From Blautia_A ammoniilytica (lineage in GTDB: Bacteria > Bacillota > Clostridia > Lachnospirales > Lachnospiraceae), in NCBI RefSeq assembly GCF_025566965.1, contig NZ_JAOQJL010000006.1:1-64000 (forward strand): a stretch of 64,000 nucleotides of DNA, written 5' to 3'. The translations under genes and the position numbers were made by a program. Shown here in pieces: positions 8,820-17,465 of the stretch. Within the stretch, counting starts at the first letter, position 1, and every line of letters begins with the position of its first letter. Under the pieces are notes generated by a model. The model had not been told where the DNA came from, searched no databases, and saw only the letters and a program-made list of their open reading frames with translations.

Positions 8820-8821
8820 AA

Positions 8822-9391
8822 TTATCTCAGTCCTTTACATACAATATTATTTACTGCATCATATAGATCATCTGCTATATATTGAAACAAATGGAATCCT
8901 TCCTTTTCCAATTGGCTTCCATATCCAGTTCTTACCAAAATCGTTTTCAAATGGAAATTGTTCCCAGCCTTAATGTCTCCTATATTGTCACCAATCATCC
9001 ATGAATCCTCGATATCAACATCAAAGTCCTCACAGGCTTTTTCAAACAGTCCTGTTTCCGGTTTTCGACAATGACATTTCATTTTATATTTTCCTATGCC
9101 TGCATCCGGATGATGTGGACAATAATAAAATCCGTCTATATGTGCTTTATATTTACTCAGTTGTTCATTAACATATTGATGCAATTTTATTACATCATCT
9201 TCTGAATAATAGCCTCTCGCAACACCAGCCTGATTGGACACCACGATTACCTGATATCCGGCATTATTCAATCTTGCAATAGCTTCCGGAACTTTTGGAA
9301 TAAATTCAAATTCTTCTGGACGATATAAGTAATTCTTCTCTACATTAATAGTTCCGTCCCTGTCCAGAAACACAGTTTTTCTGCCACTCAT
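8822..9391 (-). CDS. gmhB: D,D-heptose 1,7-bisphosphate 7-phosphatase
   Basis: A 189-residue HAD phosphatase. Motif I is FLDRDGTIN (nucleophile D near residue 10), motif II is VVSNQAG, and the zinc-binding cysteine/histidine loop is CPHHPDAG followed by CHCRKP, which is diagnostic for the GmhB branch; motif IV is MIGDNIGDI. It removes the 7-phosphate from heptose 1,7-bisphosphate. The gene overlaps hddA by four bases (ATGA at 9388-9391), so the two are probably translated together. Confidence 0.93.
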   Translation of the reverse strand: MSGRKTVFLDRDGTINVEKNYLYRPEEFEFIPKVPEAIARLNNAGYQVIVVSNQAGVARGYYSEDDVIKLHQYVNEQLSKYKAHIDGFYYCPHHPDAGIGKYKMKCHCRKPETGLFEKACEDFDVDIEDSWMIGDNIGDIKAGNNFHLKTILVRTGYGSQLEKEGFHLFQYIADDLYDAVNNIVCKGLR

Positions 9392-10464
9392 AATTTGAAA
9401 TCAAACCGTCCTTCCGGAATCTGAACTTTAATATCCTGGTAATCCCACCGATTACTATCCATCGTCCATGCCTGAGCTCCGCGAAGTTCAAAATTCCAGT
9501 CTGCCAACTGACCTCCTGCTTTTTCCATTCTTTCAGCAACTTTATGCTTTACATTATACGGGCAATACATTAAAAGATAACCGCCACCACCAGCACCAAG
9601 CAGCTTTCCTCCAAGTGCACCAGCTTTGACCGCTTCCTCGTATAATTCATCGATTTTGGGATTGGTAATCTTATTGCTCATACGTTTCTTGCTATTCCAG
9701 CCATAGTCCAGTAATTTTCCAAAACTGTTAAGGTTTCCTTTTAATAATTCATCTTTCATAGCATAAGCTAACGCCTTTACCTCTGTCATGGCAGCCACTG
9801 CATCTGTCTCTTTTTTCTTATAATTATTCACCTGATCTGAAATAATATTGGCAGATACATGAATGTTCCCAGTATAGCAAAGCAGCAGATTATATTGAAG
9901 TTCATGTATAATATCTTTTTTGATTCGAAGTGGATTTACTACCACATCATTTTTCCCATGAAATTCAATAAAATTAAAACCACCAAAGGTAGCAGCATAT
10001 TGATCCTGATAACCGCCTGAAATCCCAAGTACTTCTCGTTCCACATGGTATGCCAGATCTGCCATTTCATAAGCATCCATTGTAACGCCTTTCCACTTTG
10101 CCATTGCCATCAGCAAAGAGACCATGACCGTAGAGGAAGTTCCAAGACCAGAGCCTGGAGGCGCATCACACTGCAAGTAAACCTCGCACCCCTGATTAAT
10201 ATCCAGTGCATTTAAAGCAGCTTTTACTAAATCAAGTTTACCATCATATACATAATTTTCTTTCGCATTGTATTTAACAGTCATATCAAAATCCAGGGAA
10301 TGAACTGTGATCTGATCATTTTCTTTGGGCAAGATTGAACAATATGCATATTTGTTAATCGTACTGCCTATTATGGCTCCACCATGTTCCACACAATATG
10401 GTTCCACATCTGTACCGCCACCGCCAAAACTAACTCTGAGTGGTGCTCTTCCTCTTATAATCAT
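9388..10464 (-). CDS. hddA: D-glycero-alpha-D-manno-heptose-7-phosphate kinase
   Basis: A 358-residue GHMP kinase. The N-terminus RGRAPLRVSFGGGGTD is typical of HddA, and the ATP loop is PPGSGLGTSSTVMVSLL near residue 105; the C-terminal glycine-rich motif is GALGGKLLGAGGGGY. HddA phosphorylates heptose 7-phosphate at C1 in the alpha configuration, which leads to GDP-heptose. HldE, the enzyme of the ADP-heptose route, makes the beta form instead. The gene starts behind a CGGAGAG ribosome site and overlaps gmhB. Confidence 0.93.
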   Translation of the reverse strand: MIIRGRAPLRVSFGGGGTDVEPYCVEHGGAIIGSTINKYAYCSILPKENDQITVHSLDFDMTVKYNAKENYVYDGKLDLVKAALNALDINQGCEVYLQCDAPPGSGLGTSSTVMVSLLMAMAKWKGVTMDAYEMADLAYHVEREVLGISGGYQDQYAATFGGFNFIEFHGKNDVVVNPLRIKKDIIHELQYNLLLCYTGNIHVSANIISDQVNNYKKKETDAVAAMTEVKALAYAMKDELLKGNLNSFGKLLDYGWNSKKRMSNKITNPKIDELYEEAVKAGALGGKLLGAGGGGYLLMYCPYNVKHKVAERMEKAGGQLADWNFELRGAQAWTMDSNRWDYQDIKVQIPEGRFDFKL

Positions 10465-10477
10465 TGTTTACTCTCCG

Positions 10478-11188
10478 TTAAAATTCTATGTTTTTTTGTT
10501 CTACATCTTTAATAAACTTAAAATAATCGTCCGGCACACCAATGTCAATAAAATATCCTTCATTTACAACTGCACCAAGTTTTTTCTTTTCAGCCAACAT
10601 TTGAGGAATAATTTCATTCTCCAGCGAACATTTTTTTCCTTCAGGAATTAAATCCAACACAGTTTTCCGCATTAAATAAATTCCTCCATTTATAACCCCG
10701 GAAATATGATCACTGACCTTTTCATTAAAACCAATAATCATATGGTTATCCAGTTTTACACTGCCGTATCTGGATACATCCGGAACCTTTCTCAAAACCA
10801 GTGCCATGTCCATATTTTCACTTTTATACAGATCAATTGCGTCACTGTAAGCAGCCTGATAAAATGTATCTGCATTCAAAACAAAAAACTCTGATTCTTT
10901 AATATACTGACCAGCATTTTTTATTGCGCCCGCAGTCCCTAACTGCTCTTTTTCGTAGGAATATTCAATATGCACGTCCAATTGCTCGCCGTTTCCAAAA
11001 TACTCCTCCACCATTTCACCTTTGTAGCCAACAGCCAGAACAATATCGGTTATTCCATGTTTCTTTAACTCCAAAATCAAATATTCCATGAAAGGTTTCC
11101 CACATACGTCTGCCATAGGCTTGGGTCTGTCATTAACCACACTTTTCAGTCTCGTTCCAAGACCTCCTGCAAGAAGTACTGCCTGCAT
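10478..11188 (-). CDS. hddC: D-glycero-alpha-D-manno-heptose 1-phosphate guanylyltransferase
   Basis: A 236-residue nucleotidyltransferase with the start signature AVLLAGGLGTRLKSV and RPKPMADVCGKPF, the FFVLNADTFY acidic pair, and no C-terminal beta-helix. It fits HddC, which makes GDP-D-glycero-alpha-D-manno-heptose. The placement between hddA and the glycosyltransferases supports this; without context it could be read as a generic sugar-1-phosphate nucleotidyltransferase. A good ribosome site (AAAGGAGC) lies before the ATG. Confidence 0.88.
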   Translation of the reverse strand: MQAVLLAGGLGTRLKSVVNDRPKPMADVCGKPFMEYLILELKKHGITDIVLAVGYKGEMVEEYFGNGEQLDVHIEYSYEKEQLGTAGAIKNAGQYIKESEFFVLNADTFYQAAYSDAIDLYKSENMDMALVLRKVPDVSRYGSVKLDNHMIIGFNEKVSDHISGVINGGIYLMRKTVLDLIPEGKKCSLENEIIPQMLAEKKKLGAVVNEGYFIDIGVPDDYFKFIKDVEQKNIEF

Positions 11189-11200
11189 TTTTATGCTCCT

Positions 11201-14200
11201 TTATTCAAAATCCTCTTTTACTATGTTCCAAACTGCTTCAAGACTAAAATTCTGCTTTACAAGCTTCTGGTAGTCCTTAACGGTCTGTGCAAGGACAGTC
11301 TCATCCTGATATAACCGGATAACTGCATTTGCAAAATCTTCCGCATCATCAGCCACCTTAACAACTCTTTCAGGATCTGGAATACCCTCAATACCAACAG
11401 AAGTAGTTACCATAGGAGTACCATAGTATAAAGCTTCTACAACTTTGCCCTTTACCCCTGCTCCATATCGAAGCGGAACAACTACCAACCGACATGTATC
11501 ATACAATCTGGCCAGTTCTTCTTCAGATACAAACCCTTTTACAATTATGCCATTTCCCTCTAGTTTTTCAATCTCTGGTGTTACAGAGGAGCCTACAATG
11601 TAAAATGGCATCTGAATCTTCTGGCGAATAAGCGGATATATTTCTTTTGCAAACCAAAGTACAGCATCTGCATTTGGTGGATGTCCAAACCCGCCTACAA
11701 ATACAATTCCCTCTCTTTTCGCAAAGTCCATTGGAATGTTATTTCTAAATTGCTCATATACATATGCTGTGATGGCTTTCACAGGAATGGTTGCATCAAT
11801 TTTATGAATTGCTTCTTCCTCAACATAAGAAGGATAATAACTGATATCAGCTTTGCGCATAATATACAATTCCTTTTCCAGCCATTCATCAGATTCATTC
11901 TTTTTCTCAATGTCACCAGTCAGTTCATATTCCCGCTGAAGTCTTAAAAAATGCAGATCATGTCCATAGTATATACACTTAATATCCGTATTTTCTCTGA
12001 TGAAATCAATATATTTGATTGTAATATGTGGTCTGTTTAAATAAGCAAAATCAATGCACTTCTTGTTCTCCAAAAGCCATTCCTGCCAATGTTGTGCATA
12101 CCACGGACCATAAAGTACTTCGATTCCCATTTGCTGAAGAATAGTTGTATAAGGTTCTTGCTGGTAGAAGTTGTCACCAATAAATTTTACCATATATCCT
12201 TTTTCAACAAACATTCTTAAGTACTGGATAGTTGTTTTAGATCCGGCATCTTTGTCAAACTGTGGCACATAATGGTCAACCACCAGAATGGTCTTTTTAT
12301 TTTGACTTCTTTCTCTGGCTTTAAATACAAATTGACCACATTCATATTGTTTGTCCAGTTCATCTTTCCAGCGCTTCTTCATTTTAATGCTGTTTTCCAC
12401 CTGATATTGTTTAATCCCCGTATTCAAATCCGTTCCATTTGATTTCCCCTCAAAATGAACTACCACGGATAATGGCTGATATACTACCCGATATCCGGCT
12501 TTTCTGACTCTAAATGCAAGATCCGAATCCTCACAATACGCAGGTGCAAAATACTCATCAAAGCCCCCTAATTCTTCCCACAGACTTCTTCTTATCAGGA
12601 TTGAAGCACCAGAAATGTAATCCACATCTCTGACATAGTTATATTCTGGTTTCGTGGCATCATCGTTTCTGCCGTAATTCCACCCACTTCCATCACGCCA
12701 GATAATCCCACCGGCTTCCTGGAGCGTTCCGTCAGCATATACAAGTTTGGAGCCTGCCATTCCGATCGTTTGATCTTTTTCGCAAAGATCAACAAGCGGC
12801 TTTAACCAATTATCCTGTACCTGGGTATCATTATTTAAGAATAAAACATATTTCCCCTTGGCTTTTTGGGCAGCATTATTGCAATTGCGAAGGAACAACA
12901 TATTACTTGGAGTTCTGGCAATTATAAGATTCTCAACAACAGAAGCTATCTTTGTTGTCAAGTCATTCGAGCAATCGTCTGCTAAAATAACCTCATAAGA
13001 TACGTTTTCACTGTTTTCTAAAATTGATTTTATACAATAATATGTATAAGTAAACTGGTTGTATGCTGGGATGACAATAGATACTGTTGGATGATCATAC
13101 TGTGGAAGTTTCAATACTTCACATTCGTGAATATCTGTGATTTCATCATATATTTTTTCATCTACATCAACTTTTATCTGTTTCAGTTCTCCCTGGTGAT
13201 AATCGCGCATTAAGTGTTCATAAGCGCCCTTAATCCCTTCATTCTTTACATAACCATACGCAATTTTTAATTCTTGCATATTCACATGTGTCATCATGCG
13301 ACCAAAAGCATAAAGATTTCTTCCGATGAATCTTGGGAATATCATAATACAATCATAAGTATGGCAGATGAAGCGCATGATTTTGTACATCTTTGAATGT
13401 ACGATTGCATCTCGTTCTCTTTCAGCTGGAAGGAGCATCTCAATGTGTCCTTTTTTATTAAGAATCTCCTGCCTAAGTTCAATCTCCATCTCTTTAAATT
13501 GATTTAACTCATGCTCGCTTTTATTCAGTTCATCTTGCAAATCAGTTATTTCACTTAAAAGTTTCTGATTTTCCATTTTTAATATATGCTCTGTTGTTTC
13601 AAGTTCACGTTCCGTTTTTTCTTTTGCACTCTGTAAACATGCTATTTTATTTTTAACTGTCCATTCATCATTAAAGCGATTGCAATATCCTCCATCCCCA
13701 TAAAAATCAGTCTGTCTATACAGAACTTTAGACCATATATGGCTTTCAAGAGCATTAAAAACCGAAGTTTCTTTTCCAATATTCAAATAATTCCAAATTT
13801 CCTGTAAACTAATATCTGTTTTTTCCTGGAGACGTGAATATGCAGAATTCACAGCATAATACAAAATAAAATTAAGCGGAACATTGTCAAAACACCATTC
13901 TTGATCATAAAAAATAAACTTACCATTTTCATAAAAGCTATTATAAAATGTCAGATCAACAAAACCTTTTTCAAGTATTGGTCCCATTTGATATTCTGAA
14001 ACATCGATGTTCAATTCATCTACAATACTTTTGTCAAAAACCATGTCACTTGACTTCACAAGCTCAGTTCTAAATTCTTCCAAGAAAGAGAATAATCCAG
14101 AACGATCATTATTTCTCAATAATTTTCCAAAATAATCTTGTGCACTCACGCCGTGATATGCATCACATTTTAAGGTGTTCCCTTCACGTACATACCCTAA

Positions 14201-15274
14201 AATATCAATGCCCCTTTGCTTTAAGAATTCTGTATTATAGTAAATATTATCAATATGTTGTACTGCTTGTTCATGCATTGGTATTTTATAAATAGATCCA
14301 TCATTGTACAAAACAGTACTGACTCTATATATTTTTTTCACTTCTCCTTTACTAGAAACATAAATCACTTTTCTTTCCTTTTTTTGCTGTAAACTACACT
14401 CTACCAAATATGAATTAGCAAAAAAATCCAGCACATTATTTTCCAGAATATCTTTGTATAAATATTTTTCATTCATAGTTAGCAAACTATTTTTTGAATA
14501 AGTAAACGAGACTTTTTGCAAGTTAAGATAATCTGGTTTGTACTCATCTGTTGCGATAATTTCAGGAAATTTATAATCGGGCAGAACATAATAAAATCGC
14601 TTATTCTTAAAACCTACATTATTCAACAATTGTTCTAATTCACTCTTGGAAAAAGTCCTTGGAGTATGTTTCTGCTCATATCCTTCCAATCCCACATATG
14701 GTTCTTGTAAATGATCCTCAGAGCCACCCACCCAATATTTTAATCCAGTTTTATTCTCAATTGCAAACAATAGAACCCCATCAGGTTTCAAAAAGCTTTT
14801 TGCCTTCTCAATGAAATCATTATATGGATTTGATGATTCTAAAAACACATCTGCATATTCAAGCACACCAATAAATACAACATAATCAAATTTTTGAGGA
14901 CTTTCCCATTTTAAAATATCCTCAGTAACAATCTTAAGATTCTTTCTCTCTGAATAACGTGCTTTAATAACAGAAGCACGTGCTTCACTCATTTCTACAG
15001 AAACAACACTCTTAGCTTTCTCACACAATAAACCAGTCAATGCCCCCATACCTGCTCCGACTTCCAGGACATCTGCATCTTTCTTAAAGGGATACCAGTT
15101 CAAAATGTTCCATCGAACTGAGGAAAACGTATTATTCACAGTATATTCACTACACTTTCCAATGTAATCCTGAACTGTATCTTCCGGATATCGTTGAGCG
15201 ATATCCAACATTTTATTTTCTGTAGTTTCACCATCGGAATATACAATTTTATCATTCTGATTTTTTACAATCAT
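11201..15274 (-). CDS. Methyltransferase - kinase-like - coiled coil - GT2 - GT4 multidomain polysaccharide enzyme (WbdD-like)
   Basis: This 1357-residue protein has five parts. Residues 40-235 are a class I SAM methyltransferase (VLEVGAGMGALTG, 69-81). Residues about 300-480 resemble an aminoglycoside-kinase-like fold: a Y-K near 330, a catalytic-loop-like VDLTFYN (D440, N445) and a metal-loop-like YDQEW (D457, E459). Residues 545-615 form a charged coiled coil. Residues 729-965 are a GT2 transferase (VSIVIPAYN, NNDTQ near 815, YCEDSDLAFRVRKAG). Residues 992-1357 are a GT4-like transferase (FVGGFGHPPNADA, RYGAGVKGKVVEALYYGTP). The methyltransferase-kinase-coiled-coil order is that of WbdD, which caps and measures ABC-exported O-polysaccharides. 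The gene overlaps wzt by four bases. The methyltransferase and GT parts are clear; the kinase reading is inference. Confidence 0.85.
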   Translation of the reverse strand: MIVKNQNDKIVYSDGETTENKMLDIAQRYPEDTVQDYIGKCSEYTVNNTFSSVRWNILNWYPFKKDADVLEVGAGMGALTGLLCEKAKSVVSVEMSEARASVIKARYSERKNLKIVTEDILKWESPQKFDYVVFIGVLEYADVFLESSNPYNDFIEKAKSFLKPDGVLLFAIENKTGLKYWVGGSEDHLQEPYVGLEGYEQKHTPRTFSKSELEQLLNNVGFKNKRFYYVLPDYKFPEIIATDEYKPDYLNLQKVSFTYSKNSLLTMNEKYLYKDILENNVLDFFANSYLVECSLQQKKERKVIYVSSKGEVKKIYRVSTVLYNDGSIYKIPMHEQAVQHIDNIYYNTEFLKQRGIDILGYVREGNTLKCDAYHGVSAQDYFGKLLRNNDRSGLFSFLEEFRTELVKSSDMVFDKSIVDELNIDVSEYQMGPILEKGFVDLTFYNSFYENGKFIFYDQEWCFDNVPLNFILYYAVNSAYSRLQEKTDISLQEIWNYLNIGKETSVFNALESHIWSKVLYRQTDFYGDGGYCNRFNDEWTVKNKIACLQSAKEKTERELETTEHILKMENQKLLSEITDLQDELNKSEHELNQFKEMEIELRQEILNKKGHIEMLLPAERERDAIVHSKMYKIMRFICHTYDCIMIFPRFIGRNLYAFGRMMTHVNMQELKIAYGYVKNEGIKGAYEHLMRDYHQGELKQIKVDVDEKIYDEITDIHECEVLKLPQYDHPTVSIVIPAYNQFTYTYYCIKSILENSENVSYEVILADDCSNDLTTKIASVVENLIIARTPSNMLFLRNCNNAAQKAKGKYVLFLNNDTQVQDNWLKPLVDLCEKDQTIGMAGSKLVYADGTLQEAGGIIWRDGSGWNYGRNDDATKPEYNYVRDVDYISGASILIRRSLWEELGGFDEYFAPAYCEDSDLAFRVRKAGYRVVYQPLSVVVHFEGKSNGTDLNTGIKQYQVENSIKMKKRWKDELDKQYECGQFVFKARERSQNKKTILVVDHYVPQFDKDAGSKTTIQYLRMFVEKGYMVKFIGDNFYQQEPYTTILQQMGIEVLYGPWYAQHWQEWLLENKKCIDFAYLNRPHITIKYIDFIRENTDIKCIYYGHDLHFLRLQREYELTGDIEKKNESDEWLEKELYIMRKADISYYPSYVEEEAIHKIDATIPVKAITAYVYEQFRNNIPMDFAKREGIVFVGGFGHPPNADAVLWFAKEIYPLIRQKIQMPFYIVGSSVTPEIEKLEGNGIIVKGFVSEEELARLYDTCRLVVVPLRYGAGVKGKVVEALYYGTPMVTTSVGIEGIPDPERVVKVADDAEDFANAVIRLYQDETVLAQTVKDYQKLVKQNFSLEAVWNIVKEDFE

Positions 15275-16689
15275 ACTTTTTCTCCATTTTTATTAATCCA
15301 AGAATGTTTCATCGTTACCAAGCCATATTCTCTTTGCTCTTCTTTATTCACTTTAAATTGTATTAAACTGTATATATTATCAAATACTTCATCAACTTCA
15401 CTACGAATTCTTACATCCAGAAAATATATTCCACCAAGCAAATTCAAAGAATCAATAGTGAACTCTACATCTCCATTTTTCCCAGATAAATAGTAACTTC
15501 CTGTTGAATCTTTACTTGTTGCTCCATAGCAATATAGCCAATCATTTCTTGTTATTCCAATAATGAAATTAAGTTTAATTCCAATCTGTTCCGCACTATA
15601 TTTCATTTTAATAACAATTTTCTCTCCCGGGTTAAATTCCAGGCGTTCATTTCCTTTTGCATCCAGTAGCTTAACCTCTGTGAACTTTACTTTCCAGTTT
15701 CCTTCTCTTCTAGCATCTGGTCCACACTGGGTTGCTATATCATGGCAACTGGCCTTTCTTTTTTTCTCTTCACGTTTCTTTTCTTCTAATAATTGTTTCT
15801 GTTTTTCTTCTTCCTTTTGTTTTCTTTCCTGTAATATCTTCTGTTCTTTTTGTTGCTGTTCCGTCTCTTTCTTACGCTTCTCTTCTTCTAACTCTCGTTT
15901 CTTCTGTTCCTCAAGCTCCATCCTATATTCAAGTTCTGCACGTTCCAACCTGGATTCTTCCATCTTTTCCAAATATTCCTTGCAAACTTTTCTGGCTGGT
16001 CCATCATCACGAATACGTCCCTCATCAATCCAGATAGCACGGTCACATAGTCTTTCCACCTGTCCTAAAGCATGAGACACAATAACGATTGTTGTTCCTT
16101 GATCCTTCAAACTTTTCAGTTTATTAAAGCATTTTGTCTGAAAAGCATTATCCCCAACAGCCAGGATCTCATCAATCAGCAAAATATCTGCATCTACATT
16201 AATGGCAACAGAAAAAGCCAGACGCATATACATACCGGATGAATAAGTTCTGACTGGATTATCAATAAATTCCTCTAACTCAGAGAAACGAATTATATCA
16301 TTCAATCTTTGATCCACTTCTTTTGCTTTAATTCCAAAAATAGAAGCATTAATATAAATATTCTCTCTTCCACTCATGTCTGGGTGAAATCCAGCCCCCA
16401 ATTCAATAAGGCTGCATACACGTCCCTGAATATCTATAGTTCCTCCATTAGGACGCAGAATCTTAGTGAGCAGCTTTAAGGTCGTGCTTTTTCCACAACC
16501 GTTTTTACCTATCAGTCCAACAGATTCGCCTTTCTTCACATCAAAGCTGATCCCCCTCAGGACCTCACGCATCTCATATTTATTTCTATTAAGGTGTATC
16601 AGCCTTTCACGAAGCATATGCCCTTTATCTTTATATACTTTAAAATGTTTTTGTACATTTCGTACTTCAATGGCATTGTCTGATTTCAT
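15271..16689 (-). CDS. wzt: Polysaccharide ABC exporter ATPase with long charged helix and Wzt C-terminal domain
   Basis: The ATPase domain (1-235) has Walker A GKNGCGKST (61-69), the signature YSSGM (149-153) and Walker B ILLIDE (169-174). It is followed by about 75 residues made almost only of E, K, R, Q and L (about 238-312), which should form one long helix or coiled coil. The end (about 330-472) matches a Wzt-type carbohydrate-binding domain. In ABC-dependent O-antigen export, this end domain recognises the capped chain terminus. The long helical spacer is unusual. The gene is coupled to wzm (TAATG overlap) and to the capping-enzyme-like gene downstream. Confidence 0.92.
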   Translation of the reverse strand: MKSDNAIEVRNVQKHFKVYKDKGHMLRERLIHLNRNKYEMREVLRGISFDVKKGESVGLIGKNGCGKSTTLKLLTKILRPNGGTIDIQGRVCSLIELGAGFHPDMSGRENIYINASIFGIKAKEVDQRLNDIIRFSELEEFIDNPVRTYSSGMYMRLAFSVAINVDADILLIDEILAVGDNAFQTKCFNKLKSLKDQGTTIVIVSHALGQVERLCDRAIWIDEGRIRDDGPARKVCKEYLEKMEESRLERAELEYRMELEEQKKRELEEEKRKKETEQQQKEQKILQERKQKEEEKQKQLLEEKKREEKKRKASCHDIATQCGPDARREGNWKVKFTEVKLLDAKGNERLEFNPGEKIVIKMKYSAEQIGIKLNFIIGITRNDWLYCYGATSKDSTGSYYLSGKNGDVEFTIDSLNLLGGIYFLDVRIRSEVDEVFDNIYSLIQFKVNKEEQREYGLVTMKHSWINKNGEKV

Positions 16690-17465
16690 TACAATTCCTC
16701 CGCAAAATTTCCTTCAAGGTGAGTAAAAACAACTTCACCAATCAGCAAAATTATAATTCCAAAAGTATACATTCCGATCCATGTTAAGGCAGTCGGAAGC
16801 TGATGATAATATAATAAATTGTGATAAGAAGTTATTACCAAAGTCATAGGATTTAACAGTAAAATGTGTCCTACAAATGCAGGAATTGCGTCAATTGCAT
16901 ACATGATCGGCGTTGCCCAAATCCAGGCTTGCAAAAGTACACCTACAATATATTCCATGTCTCTAAGGTAAACCGTTACAGCTGAAAAAAACAACGTCAG
17001 TCCCAGTGCAAGCAAATACTCTGCCAACATTACGGCTGGCACTAATAACAGGTGCCATGAAATCCCCACATGCGAGAATACTAAAAAGCCAAACACAACC
17101 ACAGATGCTAATAGCATATTTACAAATTTAGCTGTGACAGAAGCAATTGTTAAAACTTCCCGTGGAAAATAGATTTTCTTTGTCATATCAGAATTGCAGA
17201 CAATACAGCCCGCTCCCTGTCCCAATGCTTCTGTAAAGAAGTTCCAAGGGATAATACCTGTCATTAGATAAATATAATAATTTTCAATGTTACTTGGAAA
17301 AATCAAAGTAAACACAATTGTATAAATCACAATTTGGAAAAATGGATTTAAAAACGTCCACAACATACCCAATACAGATTTCTGATATCTCCCACGTAAC
17401 TCCCTCCTAACAAGACTATATATCATATCACGATAATCATAGATCGTTCTTATTCTTTCTATCAT
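16689..17465 (-). CDS. wzm: Polysaccharide ABC exporter permease
   Basis: A 258-residue ABC-2 type permease with six hydrophobic segments and the typical N-terminal interface segment YSLVRRELRGRYQKSVLGMLWTFL (shown in parts: RRELRGRYQKS, GMLWTFLNP). It forms the membrane channel with Wzt and exports the polysaccharide assembled inside the cell. The gene starts in a four-base overlap with the preceding GT4 gene and ends overlapping wzt. Confidence 0.92.
   Translation of the reverse strand: MIERIRTIYDYRDMIYSLVRRELRGRYQKSVLGMLWTFLNPFFQIVIYTIVFTLIFPSNIENYYIYLMTGIIPWNFFTEALGQGAGCIVCNSDMTKKIYFPREVLTIASVTAKFVNMLLASVVVFGFLVFSHVGISWHLLLVPAVMLAEYLLALGLTLFFSAVTVYLRDMEYIVGVLLQAWIWATPIMYAIDAIPAFVGHILLLNPMTLVITSYHNLLYYHQLPTALTWIGMYTFGIIILLIGEVVFTHLEGNFAEEL

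Noticed and set aside
15700..16075. Long plus-strand Ser/Phe-rich frame opposite wzt
   Set aside because: It is the antisense reading of the E/K/R/Q-rich helix codons and has no ribosome site or family resemblance.
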